A DNA stretch of 64,000 nt from Calothrix sp. 336/3 (GTDB lineage: Bacteria; Cyanobacteriota; Cyanobacteriia; Cyanobacteriales; Nostocaceae): contig NZ_CP011382.1 in the NCBI RefSeq assembly GCF_000734895.2, positions 1,900,700 through 1,964,699 on the forward strand, in the 5' to 3' direction. The position numbers and the translations under genes were made by a program. The notes beneath the pieces are model-generated. The model worked only from the letters and a program-made list of their open reading frames with translations. It ran no database searches and had not been told where the DNA came from. Below are positions 63,963-64,000 of the stretch, piece by piece (positions within the stretch are counted from its first letter, which is position 1; each line of letters opens with the position of its first letter).

Positions 63963-64000
63963 ATGAGAACGTTGTATGTGATTCTGGCAAAAGCCTTTTC
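63963..64000 (+). CDS. possible start of a gene running off the window
   Basis: ATG 63963 opens MRTLYVILAKAF to the edge, with TAGAGGAATT upstream. Only 12 codons are visible. No product can be named. The rest of 63533-63962 shows no convincing gene. Confidence 0.2.
   Translation, partial: MRTLYVILAKAF

Overview
The window comes from a filamentous, Nostocales-type cyanobacterium (Nostoc/Calothrix/Tolypothrix-like). GCGATCGC (HIP1) octamers are scattered throughout. Heptameric short tandem repeats (CAAGTCG, AAAGTCA, GTAGGCA, ATTCGCA types) and very small dispersed repeats (21-30 bp, hairpin-rich) lie between and inside genes. Several products are typical of cyanobacteria: a b6f-type Rieske protein with a C-terminal PWW, a large phosphoketolase, and IS701/IS4/IS5 transposases. 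No rRNA, tRNA or CRISPR array was seen.

Left part (1-19 kb) is an accessory, decaying region. It holds a Crp/Fnr regulator next to a short-chain dehydrogenase, a broken tyrosine integrase joined to the tail of a lost toxin gene with its orphan XRE antitoxin, an IS5-type element, and a SNF2 helicase cut off by an IS4-type element. Beyond the IS is a relic of a type IV secretion (conjugation) operon on the minus strand, VirB2-, VirB3-, VirB4- and VirB5-like. Its VirB4 carries one in-frame stop. The last gene of the operon is cut by the same IS4 element and may belong to an RNA-polymerase-like family (tentative). A small HTH gene faces the operon across a 0.8 kb AT-rich spacer with palindromes. 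Then come a SWIM zinc-finger protein, two nested miniature elements, and a TetR repressor divergent from a UGT-type glycosyltransferase with two clear operator palindromes between them.

Middle and right part (19-61 kb) is a stress and metabolism island. It contains phosphoketolase, two P-type cation ATPases, a PepSY-type membrane protein, a general-stress protein (split by a 168 bp miniature transposon), a coiled-coil protein, rhodanese + COG0701 permease + CxxC thioredoxin-like protein, an SPFH protein, a DsbA-like protein, Rieske, and a PNPOx/Nim-like flavoprotein. It also has a YhhJ/HlyD-type ABC exporter, an eRF1-like host-attachment protein, an ion channel, CbpA/CbpM, a class I aldolase fragment, an SDR, two MDR oxidoreductases and an oleate hydratase fragment. 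This mix resembles the low-oxygen/dormancy islands known in other bacteria. The exporter operon (ATPase, permease 1, permease 2, HlyD) is split by about 10 kb. That insert holds a restriction-modification gene that has lost its methylase domain, a diverged scrap of a permease 3' end, and a run of small membrane proteins including two membrane metalloproteases (CPBP and DUF3267 types).

Right end (61-64 kb) holds an intact IS701-family element abutting a miniature element that also occurs at 16.6 kb, and a small hypothetical gene. Gene decay is frequent: at least ten loci are truncated, frameshifted or interrupted, mostly at IS, MITE or small-repeat boundaries.
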